The translations under genes and the position numbers were made by a program. DNA of 11,796 bases from Phytoactinopolyspora endophytica (GTDB lineage Bacteria > Actinomycetota > Actinomycetes > Jiangellales > Jiangellaceae). The first letter of the stretch is position 1. Each line of letters begins with the position of its first letter. A model generated the notes under the pieces. That model made no database searches, was not told where the DNA came from, and saw only the letters and a list, made by a program, of their open reading frames with translations. Where the stretch lies: assembly GCF_004138495.1 (NCBI RefSeq), contig NZ_ML142853.1:264245-276040 (forward strand), written 5' to 3'. This document shows, piece after piece, positions 1-7,261 of the stretch.

Positions 1-965
1 CCGCCACCGCCACCGCCGCCACCGCTACCGCCACCGGGGGCCGGTCGCGGTGGGCGGGCGGGCATCATGCCCGGGTTGGGACGTGGGCCTCCGCTGCCAC
101 CGCCGCTGGGACGACCACCGCCGCCGCCACCGCCGCTGGCACCAGGAGCACCGGAACCGGACCCCGTACCGGCGCCGGAACCAGAGCCGGAGTCGCGCCG
201 GCCTTGTCGCTGCATGCCTGTCGAGCCACCAGACGCGAACGGGTTGTTACCCGGGCGCGGACCGGCCGGCGGGCGCGGCGTGGGCCGCTTCCCCATGCCT
301 GTGTTGTCGCCACCGAACGGGTTGTTTCCAGGGCGCGAGCTGCCGGGCCGAGGCGCCGGACCTGGCTTCGGTCCGCGGGGCTCAGCCGGACGGCCCGACT
401 CCGCCGGGCGCTCTGGCCTGCCGGGGCTAGCGGGCTTGGCCGACTCGCTGGGCTTGTCCTTCGGTCGGTCTGGCGCGCCGCCTGGCGCATCGCCTGGCGC
501 ATCGCCTGGCGCATCGCCTGATGTACCGCCCGGTGCGTCGCCTGTCGTCCCGCGAGGGGGCGCAGGCCGCGCTGCCGGCCCAGGCTTGGGCCCAGGTGCC
601 GGGGACGGCGCAGGCGTCGGCCGCGGGCCCGGCTTGGGCGCCGATGGGCGCTCGACGGCCGGCGAGGAGTCCTCGGCGTCCTGCTGTGCCGCAGGCGCGC
701 TCGGTGCCGCGTCGGATGGTGTGGGGGATGTAGGAGCGCTCGGCGCCCTTCTCGCATCGCCCGCGGATGCCGACGACTTCTTCGCCGCACCGCCTTGCGC
801 GGACGACTGGTTCGCGAACGCTTCCCGAAGCTTACGGACGACTGGCGCCTCTACCGTGGAGGACGCCGACTTGACGTACTCACCGAGATCGCCCAGCTTA
901 CCCAGGACGTCCTTGCTCGATACTCCGAGCTCCTTGGCAAGCTCATGTACCCGGACCTTTGCCAC
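1..965 (-). CDS. infB: Translation initiation factor IF-2, N-terminal part (3' end beyond window)
   Basis: IF2 is the GTPase that places initiator fMet-tRNA on the 30S subunit and promotes subunit joining. Only about 321 N-terminal residues lie in the window; the GTPase and tRNA-binding domains are beyond the left edge. The protein opens [20 protein letters not shown], the IF2_N fold (residues 1 to ~50). A long disordered linker rich in Pro, Ala, Ser and Gly follows. It contains a GDAP repeat, two copies of RPGNNPF followed by an STGM/NTGM-like segment (typical of actinobacterial IF2), and a poly-Gly stretch at the window edge. The start is GTG at 963-965, preceded by AAGGAG four bases upstream; no ATG fits. 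It is the last visible gene of the rimP-nusA-ylxR-infB group, with a 170-nt spacer after ylxR, so it may also have its own promoter. The low-complexity linker explains long spurious reading frames on the opposite strand. Confidence 0.95.
   Translation of the reverse strand, partial: MAKVRVHELAKELGVSSKDVLGKLGDLGEYVKSASSTVEAPVVRKLREAFANQSSAQGGAAKKSSASAGDARRAPSAPTSPTPSDAAPSAPAAQQDAEDSSPAVERPSAPKPGPRPTPAPSPAPGPKPGPAARPAPPRGTTGDAPGGTSGDAPGDAPGDAPGGAPDRPKDKPSESAKPASPGRPERPAESGRPAEPRGPKPGPAPRPGSSRPGNNPFGGDNTGMGKRPTPRPPAGPRPGNNPFASGGSTGMQRQGRRDSGSGSGAGTGSGSGAPGASGGGGGGGRPSGGGSGGPRPNPGMMPARPPRPAPGGGSGGGGGGG
481..516 (-). repeat. 12-bp tandem repeat inside infB linker (GDAP units)
   Basis: Three perfect head-to-tail copies of CCTGGCGCATCG (plus-strand reading) are flanked by degenerate copies on both sides. 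In IF2 they encode repeated Gly-Asp-Ala-Pro within the disordered linker. The unit length is a multiple of three, so copy number can change without a frameshift. Confidence 0.85.
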
Positions 966-1014
966 TGCTCTCCTTATCGGTCCGGGCTTGCGGGCTCGGA
1001 CCGGCTAGGTGTTG

Positions 1015-1041
1015 TGCGTGCTCATCGTTGCGTGCTCATCG
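1015..1041. repeat. 13-bp direct repeat in the ylxR-infB spacer
   Basis: TGCGTGCTCATCG occurs at 1015-1027 and again, perfectly, at 1029-1041, a 14-nt period. A partial echo (CGCTCATGAG, containing the palindrome CTCATGAG) follows at 1044-1053. The repeats lie about 50 nt upstream of the infB start. They could be a regulator or RNA-protein site in the infB leader, or a chance duplication. No function can be assigned from sequence alone. Confidence 0.5.
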
Positions 1042-1135
1042 AACGCTCATGAGAGTCACGTCGTGTCTCCTTCTTTCCTGGCCAGTAGATCGGCCTGGAT
1101 CCGTTCCAGTCCGACCTCAGAGCCCACGTTGAGGC

Positions 1136-1426
1136 TCACTTCACTGCCTCGAGCCATCGCCGCACTACACTAACGTCTAACGGCCCTCCGCGGCGAAACG
1201 ACCGCGGAAAGGCACGTCGCCGTTCGGCGATGTCCAGGCATCCCGTGCTCGGGTGAATGTACGCTCCTCGCCCGGGAAGCCTGCCGTCGGGGTCAGGCAC
1301 CAGTTCCATCATTGGCCTGGAGCCGTCGACGACGACACGGAGCAGCTCGGATTTCTCCGCGCGTGAACGGCAACCCACACATGTACGAATAGGTCCCCGC
1401 CGACACACACGGTCCTCCGCGGTCAT
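1136..1426 (-). CDS. ylxR: YlxR family RNA-binding protein (DUF448)
   Basis: This 96-residue protein is of normal length for the YlxR family, small cytoplasmic proteins thought to bind nucleic acid and nearly always encoded between nusA and infB. Visible family marks are RTCVGCR (residues 14-20, Cys16 and Cys19), the GRGAYIHP core (52-59), Cys63, and the basic helix RRRAFPRSFRR (69-79). The start is the ATG at 1424-1426: an in-frame TAA lies two codons upstream, so no earlier start is possible. The Shine-Dalgarno is weak (GACGG region), which suggests translation coupled to, or dependent on, read-through from nusA. It lies 97 nt after nusA, across a strong hairpin. The family call is firm. 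The exact role is not settled in the family generally, with transcription regulation and RNase P interaction having been proposed. Confidence 0.95.
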   Translation of the reverse strand: MTAEDRVCRRGPIRTCVGCRSRAEKSELLRVVVDGSRPMMELVPDPDGRLPGRGAYIHPSTGCLDIAERRRAFPRSFRRGGPLDVSVVRRWLEAVK

Positions 1427-1460
1427 AGTTTACCGTCTTTCTTGCCTCATGCTGAAGCCT

Positions 1461-1486
1461 GGCGGCTCGCCAATGTGCGAGCCGCC
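1461..1486 (-). terminator. Hairpin between nusA and ylxR (attenuator/processing candidate)
   Basis: A perfect inverted repeat, GGCGGCTCGC and GCGAGCCGCC, has a 10-bp GC-rich stem and a 6-nt loop. It lies 37 nt beyond the nusA stop and 34 nt before the ylxR start. No T-run follows, so it is not a classical intrinsic terminator. Actinobacterial terminators often lack the U-tract, so partial termination is possible. A role in mRNA processing or stability is equally compatible. Confidence 0.65.
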
Positions 1487-1523
1487 TTCGTCCGTCGCTT
1501 CGAATCCTGCCCGTCTGGGCCGC

Positions 1524-2528
1524 TCAGGCCTGCTCGGGCCGCATCGTCGTGACCGACTCCTCCGGTTGCGTATCAGGCCGGATGTCGATACGCCAGCCGG
1601 TCAAACGAGCCGCGAGCCGTGCGTTCTGCCCTTCCCGCCCGATCGCCAGGGACAGCTGGAAGTCCGGCACGATCACCCTGGCTGTCTTGGTGGCCTCGTC
1701 GACGATCTCCACGCTTTGGACCCGGGCCGGTGAGAGCGCGTGGGAGACCAGTTCAGCCGGGTCCTCTGACCAGTCGACGATGTCGATCTTCTCGCCGTTC
1801 AGCTCAGTCATCACCGATCGGACCCGAGCACCCATGGGGCCGATACAGGCGCCCTTGGCATTCAGGCCAGGCACCGTCGAGTACACCGCGATCTTGCTGC
1901 GGTGACCTGCCTCCCGGGCAATCGCGGCGATCTCCACCGAACCGTCGGCGATCTCCGGGACCTCCAGCGAGAACAACTTCTTCACCAGATTGGGATGGCT
2001 GCGAGACAGCGTGACCGTCGGTCCGCGGAAGCCCTTGCGAACCTGCAGCACGTAACAGCGGATCCGGCTGCCGTGCTCGTAGCTCTCTCCTGGCACCTGT
2101 TCCGCTGCGGGCAGCGTCGCCTCGAGCCGTCCCAGGTCGACCTGGACCGACCGAGGATCACTGCCCTGCTGGATGGTTCCGGAGACGATGTCGCCCTCTT
2201 TGCCCAGGAACTCTCCGAACGTCGCTTCGTCTTCGGCGTCCCTGATCCGCTGCAGGATCTCCTGCTTCGCGGTGGTGGCCGCGATCCGGCCGAAGCCCTC
2301 GGGCGTGTCATCCCATTCCCGCACGACGTTGCCTTCATCGTCGTGCTCCTGAGCCCACACGGTCACGTGCCCGGATTGGCGGTCGAGCACGACGCGCCCG
2401 CGGGGATGCGCCTCTCCGGTGCGCTGGTACGCCAGGAGCAGGGCGCGCTCGATGGCCTCGACAACACGGTCGAACGGAATGTCCTTCTCACGTTCGAGCA
2501 CGCGCAGCAATGTCAGGTCGATATCCAC
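1524..2528 (-). CDS. nusA: Transcription termination/antitermination factor NusA
   Basis: NusA binds RNA polymerase and nascent RNA, and modulates pausing, termination and antitermination. The 334-residue product is the usual actinobacterial length and lacks the C-terminal acidic repeats of enterobacterial NusA. The RNAP-binding N-terminal domain covers about 1-105, S1 about 110-176 (starting EGDIVSGTI), KH1 about 180-260 with the loop IGPMGARV (229-236), and KH2 about 265-318 with [15 protein letters not shown] (295-309). The start is GTG at 2526-2528, giving [15 protein letters not shown]. The frame stays open further upstream, but that stretch overlaps rimP and has no family similarity. 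GGGGTGAG about 8 nt upstream serves as Shine-Dalgarno and overlaps the rimP stop, so translation is probably coupled to rimP (7-nt gap). A hairpin lies just downstream. No odd features in the domains. Confidence 0.97.
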   Translation of the reverse strand: MDIDLTLLRVLEREKDIPFDRVVEAIERALLLAYQRTGEAHPRGRVVLDRQSGHVTVWAQEHDDEGNVVREWDDTPEGFGRIAATTAKQEILQRIRDAEDEATFGEFLGKEGDIVSGTIQQGSDPRSVQVDLGRLEATLPAAEQVPGESYEHGSRIRCYVLQVRKGFRGPTVTLSRSHPNLVKKLFSLEVPEIADGSVEIAAIAREAGHRSKIAVYSTVPGLNAKGACIGPMGARVRSVMTELNGEKIDIVDWSEDPAELVSHALSPARVQSVEIVDEATKTARVIVPDFQLSLAIGREGQNARLAARLTGWRIDIRPDTQPEESVTTMRPEQA

Positions 2529-2535
2529 GTCAAGC

Positions 2536-3042
2536 TCACCCCGTCTCCGCGTCGGCCGAGCCTGGGTCCTCGGCGTCGACCATGTCGCCACGGTTGAACT
2601 CAACCTCGACGCGCGCCTTCAAAACCTGGTCGTACGCGATCTCGCGCGCAGTACCGTCGATCTCCAGGACGACCGAACTGTCCTCAGCGACCTGCACCCG
2701 TCCGGTGACGCTGCCGCCCTCGGCGAGCTTGACCTTGACAAGGCGCCCCGTCGCGCGGGCCCAATGCCGCGGATGTGTCAGCGGCCTGGAAACACCCGGC
2801 GAACTGACTTCCAGCGTGTACGGGACGTCACCCATCGCGTCCGACTCGTCAAGAGCCGCAGAGATCAAACGGGAGACGTCCGCACATCGGTCGAGGTCGA
2901 CACCGCCGTCTGCGTCGACCACGATCTGCAGTCGGCTCCGTCGTCCGGCCTGGGAGACACTGAGCTCTTCGAGGTCCAGCCCTTCGCTTTCGACGACTGG
3001 TTCAACAATCCTCTGAAGGAGGCCACGATCTGCCGGACTCAC
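2536..3042 (-). CDS. rimP: Ribosome maturation factor RimP
   Basis: RimP assists assembly of the 30S subunit. The 168-residue protein has the N-terminal alpha/beta domain (about 8-88), with the family signature [14 protein letters not shown] at 75-88. The SH3-like C-terminal domain (about 92-152) contains GRLVKVKL, and a short acidic tail follows. The GTG at 3040-3042 was chosen because GAGGAGG lies six bases upstream and the product then begins [14 protein letters not shown] seven codons earlier also keeps the frame but would put the Shine-Dalgarno inside the gene. This is the first gene of the minus-strand translation/transcription cluster. It is divergent from the lipoprotein gene, with a 175-nt shared upstream region; no convincing sigma-70-type promoter was found there by eye. 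Confidence 0.96.
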   Translation of the reverse strand: MSPADRGLLQRIVEPVVESEGLDLEELSVSQAGRRSRLQIVVDADGGVDLDRCADVSRLISAALDESDAMGDVPYTLEVSSPGVSRPLTHPRHWARATGRLVKVKLAEGGSVTGRVQVAEDSSVVLEIDGTAREIAYDQVLKARVEVEFNRGDMVDAEDPGSADAETG

Positions 3043-3070
3043 ACGCACCCTCCTCACTCTCAAGTTTTCT

Positions 3071-3085
3071 GGCGCGAAGCGCGCC
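3071..3085 (-). promoter_or_regulatory. Short GC hairpin in the rimP leader
   Basis: GGCGCG-AAG-CGCGCC forms a perfect 6-bp stem with a 3-nt loop, 28 nt upstream of the rimP start. On the minus strand it is followed by AGAAAACTTGAG, so it does not resemble a terminator for rimP. It may affect leader stability or mark the rimP transcript start region. Evidence is structural only. Confidence 0.35.
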
Positions 3086-3217
3086 GGTCATCTAGTGCTT
3101 TCCAACGATACATGCAGCCGCGAGGAGAGAAGCGAACATGCAGGTGGTGTCGCGCGGAACACCAGCAGGCGACCACCCGCTGAACACCCGAATCGAGAAG
3201 AAAGTTAAGGTTCTGCG

Positions 3218-3892
3218 GTGAGTGATACGGCAGGTGTGCGGCGTCGGCCCGTGCTCTTGACGATCGCTGGGACGCCCCTATTGGGCGCCGCCTTGACCGC
3301 GTGCACGAGTGAACCGGCGGGCAAGCGCGTCGGCGACACGAGCGAGCCCGACCCTGACGCACGCGTCCGATGGGACGCCGTCCAGGCGGAGCAGGATCTG
3401 CTGGCCTTGCACGTCGCCACCGTCGCCGCACACGACAACCTGCGCGATCTCATCGAGCCGATCGCCATCCACCACCGCCGTCACCTGGAGTCACTACTCG
3501 ACGACGGCCCACTCCCCTACCTGCTCACACCTGAGATCGACCCGCGGCCGGGCGGCGATGCGGGCAGACCAGACAACGACGACGAGATTACCGGAAACGA
3601 TGATTCCGCTGGCGATGGCGCGGACGCCGGGGACGACGGTGACTCTGAGGACGCCGGGGAGTCTGAGGACGACGGCGACGACGTCTTCGCCCTCGACCTG
3701 GGAATGATCGACACCCCGGACATACCCGATGACCCCGGCAACGCCGTCGAGGCCATCATCGAAGCCGAGCGTGCCGCTTCCGAGTCGCACGTGGCGAGCT
3801 GCCTGCTCGCCGCCGACCCGAGACTGGCGGCGTTACTCTCGTCGATCGCCGCGGCCGAGGCCACGCACGACGTCGCGCTGAGGAACGCATGA
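3218..3892 (+). CDS. Predicted lipoprotein with ferritin-like helix pattern and Asp-rich insert
   Basis: The 224-residue product has an N-terminal export signal: VRRRP (7-11), a hydrophobic stretch (12-26) and a lipobox ALTAC with Cys29 as the lipidation site. The Arg run leaves Tat export possible. The mature part has two helical halves. Residues ~50-95 contain E58, H65, E80, H85, H86, H89 and E91; residues ~176-222 contain E182, E184, E189, H191 and the ExxH motif EATH (214-217). This spacing recalls a ferritin-like four-helix bundle. An extremely acidic Asp/Gly/Glu segment (about 113-157) is inserted between the halves. The GTG start follows AAGG at 7-nt spacing. The gene overlaps the DUF4439 gene by four bases (ATGA), so the two are co-translated. 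By position it corresponds to M. tuberculosis Rv2843. The lipoprotein call is good; the ferritin-like fold is inferred; substrate and function are unknown. Confidence 0.85.
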   Translation: MSDTAGVRRRPVLLTIAGTPLLGAALTACTSEPAGKRVGDTSEPDPDARVRWDAVQAEQDLLALHVATVAAHDNLRDLIEPIAIHHRRHLESLLDDGPLPYLLTPEIDPRPGGDAGRPDNDDEITGNDDSAGDGADAGDDGDSEDAGESEDDGDDVFALDLGMIDTPDIPDDPGNAVEAIIEAERAASESHVASCLLAADPRLAALLSSIAAAEATHDVALRNA

Positions 3893-4473
3893 GACGCGCA
3901 ACGCGCCCATCGGCTCGGTCTCGGTTCAACCTGTTGCGGCCGGCCTCCGGATCCGGCTCTCCCGAGATGTCCGGCCCGGCCGAGCAAACGCAGAACGATC
4001 GGACGCCGACGCCCGAGGCCCCGGCTGAAACGTCGCCGCCGAGTCCCGAGCCGGCAGATAGGATTCTCGAAGCCGTGCAGGCCGCCCTCGCGGGTGAGCA
4101 CGCGTGCGTGTACGGGTACGGCGTCATCGGCGCGAACCTTGGCGGGGACGAGCAGGCGGCCGCCCGCCGTGCACGCCAAGCACACGAAGCTCAGCGCGAC
4201 GCCTTGCACGACCACGTATTGGCCCTCGACGCAGCTCCCGAAGCGGCGCTGCCCGCGTACGCGCTTCCGTTCGACGTCGACGACGCCGCTTCCGCGCGCG
4301 AGCTGGCCGCAACTCTCGAGGAACGCCTCGCCGCGGTGTACGTCGACCTGGTGGCGGCCGGACCAGAGGACGACCTGCGCGCGTTCGCCGCCGAGACACT
4401 CATCGACGTCGCCGTGGAGCACACCCGTTGGACCGGCAGCACCACGGCGTTCCCCGGCCTGGAGAACCGGTGA
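3889..4473 (+). CDS. DUF4439 ferritin-like domain protein
   Basis: The 194-residue protein has a disordered Pro/Ser/Thr-rich N-terminus (1-54) and a DUF4439-type ferritin-like domain (~57-190). Recognisable positions are AALAGEHACVYGYGVIGA (66-82, E70/H71), HEAQRDALHDHV (99-110), ALPAYALPFDV (120-130), LAATLEERLAAVY (139-151, E144/E145) and VEHTRWTG (176-183). No signal peptide is seen, so it is probably cytoplasmic, unlike its lipoprotein partner. The ATG overlaps the upstream stop codon (ATGA) and has AGGA five bases before it. A second ATG at 3967-3969 would remove much of the disordered leader. The position next to rimP matches M. tuberculosis Rv2844. A metal-related role is suggested only by the fold; the canonical di-iron ligands are not clearly complete. 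Confidence 0.9.
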   Translation: MRRATRPSARSRFNLLRPASGSGSPEMSGPAEQTQNDRTPTPEAPAETSPPSPEPADRILEAVQAALAGEHACVYGYGVIGANLGGDEQAAARRARQAHEAQRDALHDHVLALDAAPEAALPAYALPFDVDDAASARELAATLEERLAAVYVDLVAAGPEDDLRAFAAETLIDVAVEHTRWTGSTTAFPGLENR

Positions 4474-4558
4474 GTTCCTTGATCACATACGACTTCGGGG
4501 CGTTATAGCGCACTGAACTCGCATGTGATCAACTCACAGGTGCGGAAGAGATCACATG
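4471..4558. terminator. Three-arm inverted repeat between convergent genes (bidirectional terminator candidate)
   Basis: The arm at 4471-4492 (TGAGTT, 4-nt insert, GATCACATACGA) pairs with 4519-4536 (TCGCATGTGATCAACTCA), 17 of 18 positions matching apart from the insert. The central arm can instead pair its CATGTGATC (4522-4530) with GATCACATG at 4550-4558. The plus transcript would meet the first hairpin directly at the DUF4439 stop, and the minus transcript would form the second at the sthA stop. The two pairings exclude each other. No U-tract is present, so termination is inferred from position and symmetry. Confidence 0.6.
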
Positions 4559-5967
4559 TCGAACTGCTCGAGCGCGCGCAGCTTGTTGGTGACGTCCAGC
4601 GCCGCCACCTTGTACGCCTCGGACAAGGTCGGGAAGTTGAACACAGTGTCCACCAGGTAGTCGACGGTGCCTCCACACCCCATGACGGCCTGTCCGACGT
4701 GCACGAGGTCCGCCGCACCGGTGCCGAACACGTGGACGCCGAGCAGGTGCCGCGTCGACGGCGAGACCAGAAGCTTGAGCATCCCGTACGAGTCCCCGGC
4801 GATCTGGCCGCGAGCCAGCTCACGGTAGCGGGAGATCCCAACCTCATATGGCACTGAGTCGCCGGTCAGCTCCTCCTCGGTACGGCCGCAGAACGAGATC
4901 TCCGGAGTCGTGTAGATCCCGAACGGCTGGATACCCCGGAGCTCGTTGGCCGGCTCACCGAATGCGTACAGCGATGCGAGCCTGCCCTGGTCCATGCTCG
5001 TCGCGGCGAGAGCCGGGAAGCCGATCACGTCGCCCACGGCGAAGATGTGCCCCACCTCCGTCCGGTACTGCGAGTCCACCGCTATGCGGCCGCGCTTATC
5101 TGCCCAGAGCCCCGCGTTCTCCAGCGAGAGGTCCTCGGTGACACCCTGCCGCCCGGCCGAGTACATCACGGTCTCGGCTGGGATGCGTTTGCCACTGGAG
5201 AGCGTCGTCACGGTGCCGTTCCGCCCGATCTCGACCTTCTCGACATCCTCACCGAACCGGAACGCCACCGAGAGGTCCCGCAGGTGGAACTTGAGCGATT
5301 CGACCACCTCCGGATCACAGAAGTCGAGCATCCGATCACGCCGTTCGACGACGGTGACCCGGCAGCCCAGCGCCGCGAACATCGACGCGTACTCGATGCC
5401 GATGACACCCGCGCCGACCACGACCATCGAGTCCGGCAAGCGGTCCAGCAGCAGGATGCCATCGGAGTCGACCACCCGTGCGTCGTCGAACTCCACGTGC
5501 GACGGCCGGGCCGGCCGGGTACCGGTCGCGATCACGATGTTCGCGGCGGTGACCTGCCGGCGTTCTCCGCCCCCTTCGACCACGACCGTATGCGGATCGA
5601 CGAACCGCCCGGTGCCGATGATGAGCTCGACATGGTTGCGCAGCAGTTGTGCCCGGACAACCTCGATCTCCCGGCTGATGACCTGCTGTGTCCTGGCCAT
5701 CAGATCCTGGACGGTAATGTCCTGCTTGACGCGGTACGACTGCCCGTACACCTCACGCATCGATAGGCCCGTCAGGTACAGGACGGCCTCTCGCAAGGTC
5801 TTGGACGGGATGGTCCCCTTGTTCGCGCTGACACCGCCGACCATGTCACGTCGTTCGATGACGCACACCCGTTTGCCCAGCTTCGCGGCGCTGATCGCCG
5901 CCTTCTGACCTCCGGGCCCCGATCCGATCACGAGCAGGTCGTAGTCGTATTCCGCTTCGTCCACCAT
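4552..5967 (-). CDS. sthA: Soluble pyridine nucleotide transhydrogenase-like flavoprotein
   Basis: This 471-residue cytoplasmic flavoprotein belongs to the dihydrolipoamide dehydrogenase-like superfamily; SthA interconverts NADPH and NADH. Visible features are FAD-binding GSGPGG (15-20), an NAD(P)-binding fold [13 protein letters not shown] (182-194) with VVERRDRML after strand two (206-214), the second FAD motif [14 protein letters not shown] (308-321), and a dimerisation domain ending [15 protein letters not shown] (443-457). The redox cysteine pair of lipoamide dehydrogenase is absent: the segment reads [13 protein letters not shown] (44-56). The usual HPT-E histidine is also not conserved, which favours SthA over lipoamide dehydrogenase. 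Length fits (E. coli SthA has 466 residues). ATG at 5965-5967 follows GGAGG at 4 nt; GTG in the next codon is an equal alternative at 7 nt. The frame extends upstream without family similarity. It lies 91 nt downstream of eamA on the same strand. Confidence 0.9.
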   Translation of the reverse strand: MVDEAEYDYDLLVIGSGPGGQKAAISAAKLGKRVCVIERRDMVGGVSANKGTIPSKTLREAVLYLTGLSMREVYGQSYRVKQDITVQDLMARTQQVISREIEVVRAQLLRNHVELIIGTGRFVDPHTVVVEGGGERRQVTAANIVIATGTRPARPSHVEFDDARVVDSDGILLLDRLPDSMVVVGAGVIGIEYASMFAALGCRVTVVERRDRMLDFCDPEVVESLKFHLRDLSVAFRFGEDVEKVEIGRNGTVTTLSSGKRIPAETVMYSAGRQGVTEDLSLENAGLWADKRGRIAVDSQYRTEVGHIFAVGDVIGFPALAATSMDQGRLASLYAFGEPANELRGIQPFGIYTTPEISFCGRTEEELTGDSVPYEVGISRYRELARGQIAGDSYGMLKLLVSPSTRHLLGVHVFGTGAADLVHVGQAVMGCGGTVDYLVDTVFNFPTLSEAYKVAALDVTNKLRALEQFDM

Positions 5968-6024
5968 TACTCCTCCGGCCGCCGAGACTAGGTACAGCTT
6001 GTCCCACATGATCGACGGAGCCAA

Positions 6025-6037
6025 CCCCAGGCTGGGG
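6025..6037. promoter_or_regulatory. 13-bp dyad upstream of sthA
   Basis: CCCCAG-G-CTGGGG is a perfect dyad about 58 nt upstream of the sthA start, in the 91-nt gap after eamA. The one-base centre makes a cruciform or RNA hairpin unlikely, so a dimeric regulator site is the more natural reading. There is no further support, and short GC-rich dyads arise often by chance. Confidence 0.3.
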
Positions 6038-6058
6038 AGACCTTCGTTACAATATTCA

Positions 6059-7126
6059 TCATCTGTTGAATCGAAGTCGCCGACGGCCACCGGCTCCGCA
6101 CTCCGAGCGACGGTGCGACGACGTCACCACCACAGCCAGAGCGACGAGTACTGCTCCGACGACGCCGCGCACGCCTAGATTCTCCTGCAGCAGCACGGCT
6201 CCGAGCACGGCCGCCGTCAGTGGCTCCAGCAGCGAGATCAGCACCGCGGACCCGGTCGCCACGCTGCGGAGCGCGGTGAAGTACAGGACGTATGCCACCG
6301 CCGTCGGCGCCACTCCCAGGTACACGAGCAGCATGACTGTCTCCGCTCGCACGTCGACCGCCAGGTCGCCGATCAGCGCCGCCAGCGGAAGCGTGATCAC
6401 GCCCCCGACACAGAACGAGACGCCGATGGTCGGCAAGGCGGTCAGACCGCCGACGGGCCGGGCCCCGAGCACGGTGATGGCCGCGAATCCTCCGGCCGAC
6501 GCCAGCGCGCACAGGCCGCCGGCGATCGCGGTACCGAGGCCGCCTGCGTCCGGTGCTCCGACAAGCAGGACGAGCCCTGCCGCAGCCGTCCCGATGGCAA
6601 CGATGGTTCGCCGGGTGGGCCGCCGTCGCCCGATGACGCTTTCAGCGACGACGACGATGACTGGCGCCGCACCGAGCGTGAGCAGAGTGGCCAGCCCGAC
6701 GGAGTTCAGCTCGATCGCCGCGAAATACCAGCTCTGGTACCAGGCTGTGATCACTGCGAGGACGAGCAGCCGCTGCAGGCCGCGCTGCCCCGGCCGCAAT
6801 GTGCGCAACCGCCCGGATATCAACAGCCAGCCCACGATGAGCATCCCGCCGATCGCCAGCCGATATCCAGCGACCGCCATCGGACCGACGCCGGTGCTGT
6901 CGCCGAGCAAGGTGCCGGCCAGGCCGCCGGTCCCCCAGAGCACGCCCGCGGCGACTACTGCGAACTGGTCACCCCGGGCGGGGGCCACGGCAGCCGCGGC
7001 TGCCGTCGATGCGCTCGCCGTAGACCTGCTTGTCGTCGATGCGCCCGGTGTAGCCGCGCCCGGTGTAGCCGCGCCCGGCTCGGGCATGCCGGGAGTGGGG
7101 ACGCCAGGCGTATTCGTTCCATCCAC
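6059..7126 (-). CDS. EamA/DMT superfamily transporter
   Basis: This 355-residue inner-membrane protein carries the two EamA repeats (about 57-165 and 197-337), giving roughly ten membrane helices. Typical marks are [10 protein letters not shown] near the start of helix 1 (62-71), the inter-repeat loop GRRRPTRR (166-173), and the end-of-family motif [20 protein letters not shown] (298-317). Members export small metabolites such as amino acids; substrate cannot be read from sequence. Before helix 1 is an unusual ~50-residue Pro/Gly/Thr/Ala/Ser-rich tail with repeated ATPG units, and the C-terminus is Arg-rich. The GTG start (7124-7126) has GGAG seven bases upstream. It is preceded by two hairpins after the VOC gene, so it may have its own promoter, and it is probably co-transcribed with sthA 91 nt downstream. 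Confidence 0.92.
   Translation of the reverse strand: MDGTNTPGVPTPGMPEPGAATPGAATPGASTTSRSTASASTAAAAAVAPARGDQFAVVAAGVLWGTGGLAGTLLGDSTGVGPMAVAGYRLAIGGMLIVGWLLISGRLRTLRPGQRGLQRLLVLAVITAWYQSWYFAAIELNSVGLATLLTLGAAPVIVVVAESVIGRRRPTRRTIVAIGTAAAGLVLLVGAPDAGGLGTAIAGGLCALASAGGFAAITVLGARPVGGLTALPTIGVSFCVGGVITLPLAALIGDLAVDVRAETVMLLVYLGVAPTAVAYVLYFTALRSVATGSAVLISLLEPLTAAVLGAVLLQENLGVRGVVGAVLVALAVVVTSSHRRSECGAGGRRRLRFNR
7041..7078 (-). repeat. 15-bp tandem repeat in the eamA N-terminal tail
   Basis: GCGCCCGGTGTAGCC is repeated at 7041-7055 and 7056-7070, with a third partial copy (GCGCCCGG) to 7078. It encodes the repeating Pro-Gly-Ala-Ala-Thr of the low-complexity tail before the first membrane helix. 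It is in-frame expandable and explains why the tail is longer than usual for the family. Confidence 0.8.
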
Positions 7127-7225
7127 GTGAAGACTCCTGCGATGAGTGCTGCAAAAGGACTCGCGGGAGCGGGACGTGAAGGCCCGACGACGTGGTCAGC
7201 CGCGCATGGCGGCAAGCATGAACTC

Positions 7226-7252
7226 GCCGGCCATCCTCAGATGATGGCCGGC
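7226..7252 (-). terminator. Hairpin 2 between VOC gene and eamA
   Basis: GCCGGCCATC and GATGGCCGGC form a perfect 10-bp stem with a 7-nt loop. It is the second of two stems downstream of the VOC gene and lies about 100 nt before the eamA start. No U-run follows. It could terminate VOC transcription, or act in the leader of eamA. Confidence 0.6.
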
Positions 7253-7261
7253 GCGGCACAG

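Noticed and set aside
481..528. Short regular repeats considered as a CRISPR array
   Set aside because: They are 12-bp tandem coding repeats with no spacers, inside the infB linker.
978..1003. Inverted repeat CGGTCC...GGACCG just before the infB ribosome-binding site
   Set aside because: Only 6 bp with a 14-nt loop, which is too weak and too common in GC-rich DNA to report as a feature.
67..1008. Long Pro/Gly-rich plus-strand reading frame opposite infB
   Set aside because: It is antisense to a clear IF2 N-terminus. Its composition mirrors the low-complexity linker, and it has no ribosome-binding site or family similarity.
1902..2597. 231-codon plus-strand reading frame opposite nusA
   Set aside because: It lies entirely opposite conserved NusA/RimP codons and no domain is recognisable.
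4524..4538. CRP-like TGTGA-N5-TCACA sequence
   Set aside because: Spacing is 5 rather than the usual 6, and it lies between two converging gene ends with no promoter. It is better explained as part of the inverted-repeat arms.
5968..6090. Upstream extension of the sthA reading frame by 41 codons
   Set aside because: It overlaps the 3' end of eamA, has no family similarity, and a strong GGAGGAG lies directly before the downstream start.
7196..7234. 12-codon minus-strand mini-ORF (MAGEFMLAAMRG) upstream of eamA, considered as a leader peptide
   Set aside because: Its start lies in the 3' arm of a strong hairpin and AGG touches the ATG, so initiation is unlikely. No codon pattern suggests attenuation.
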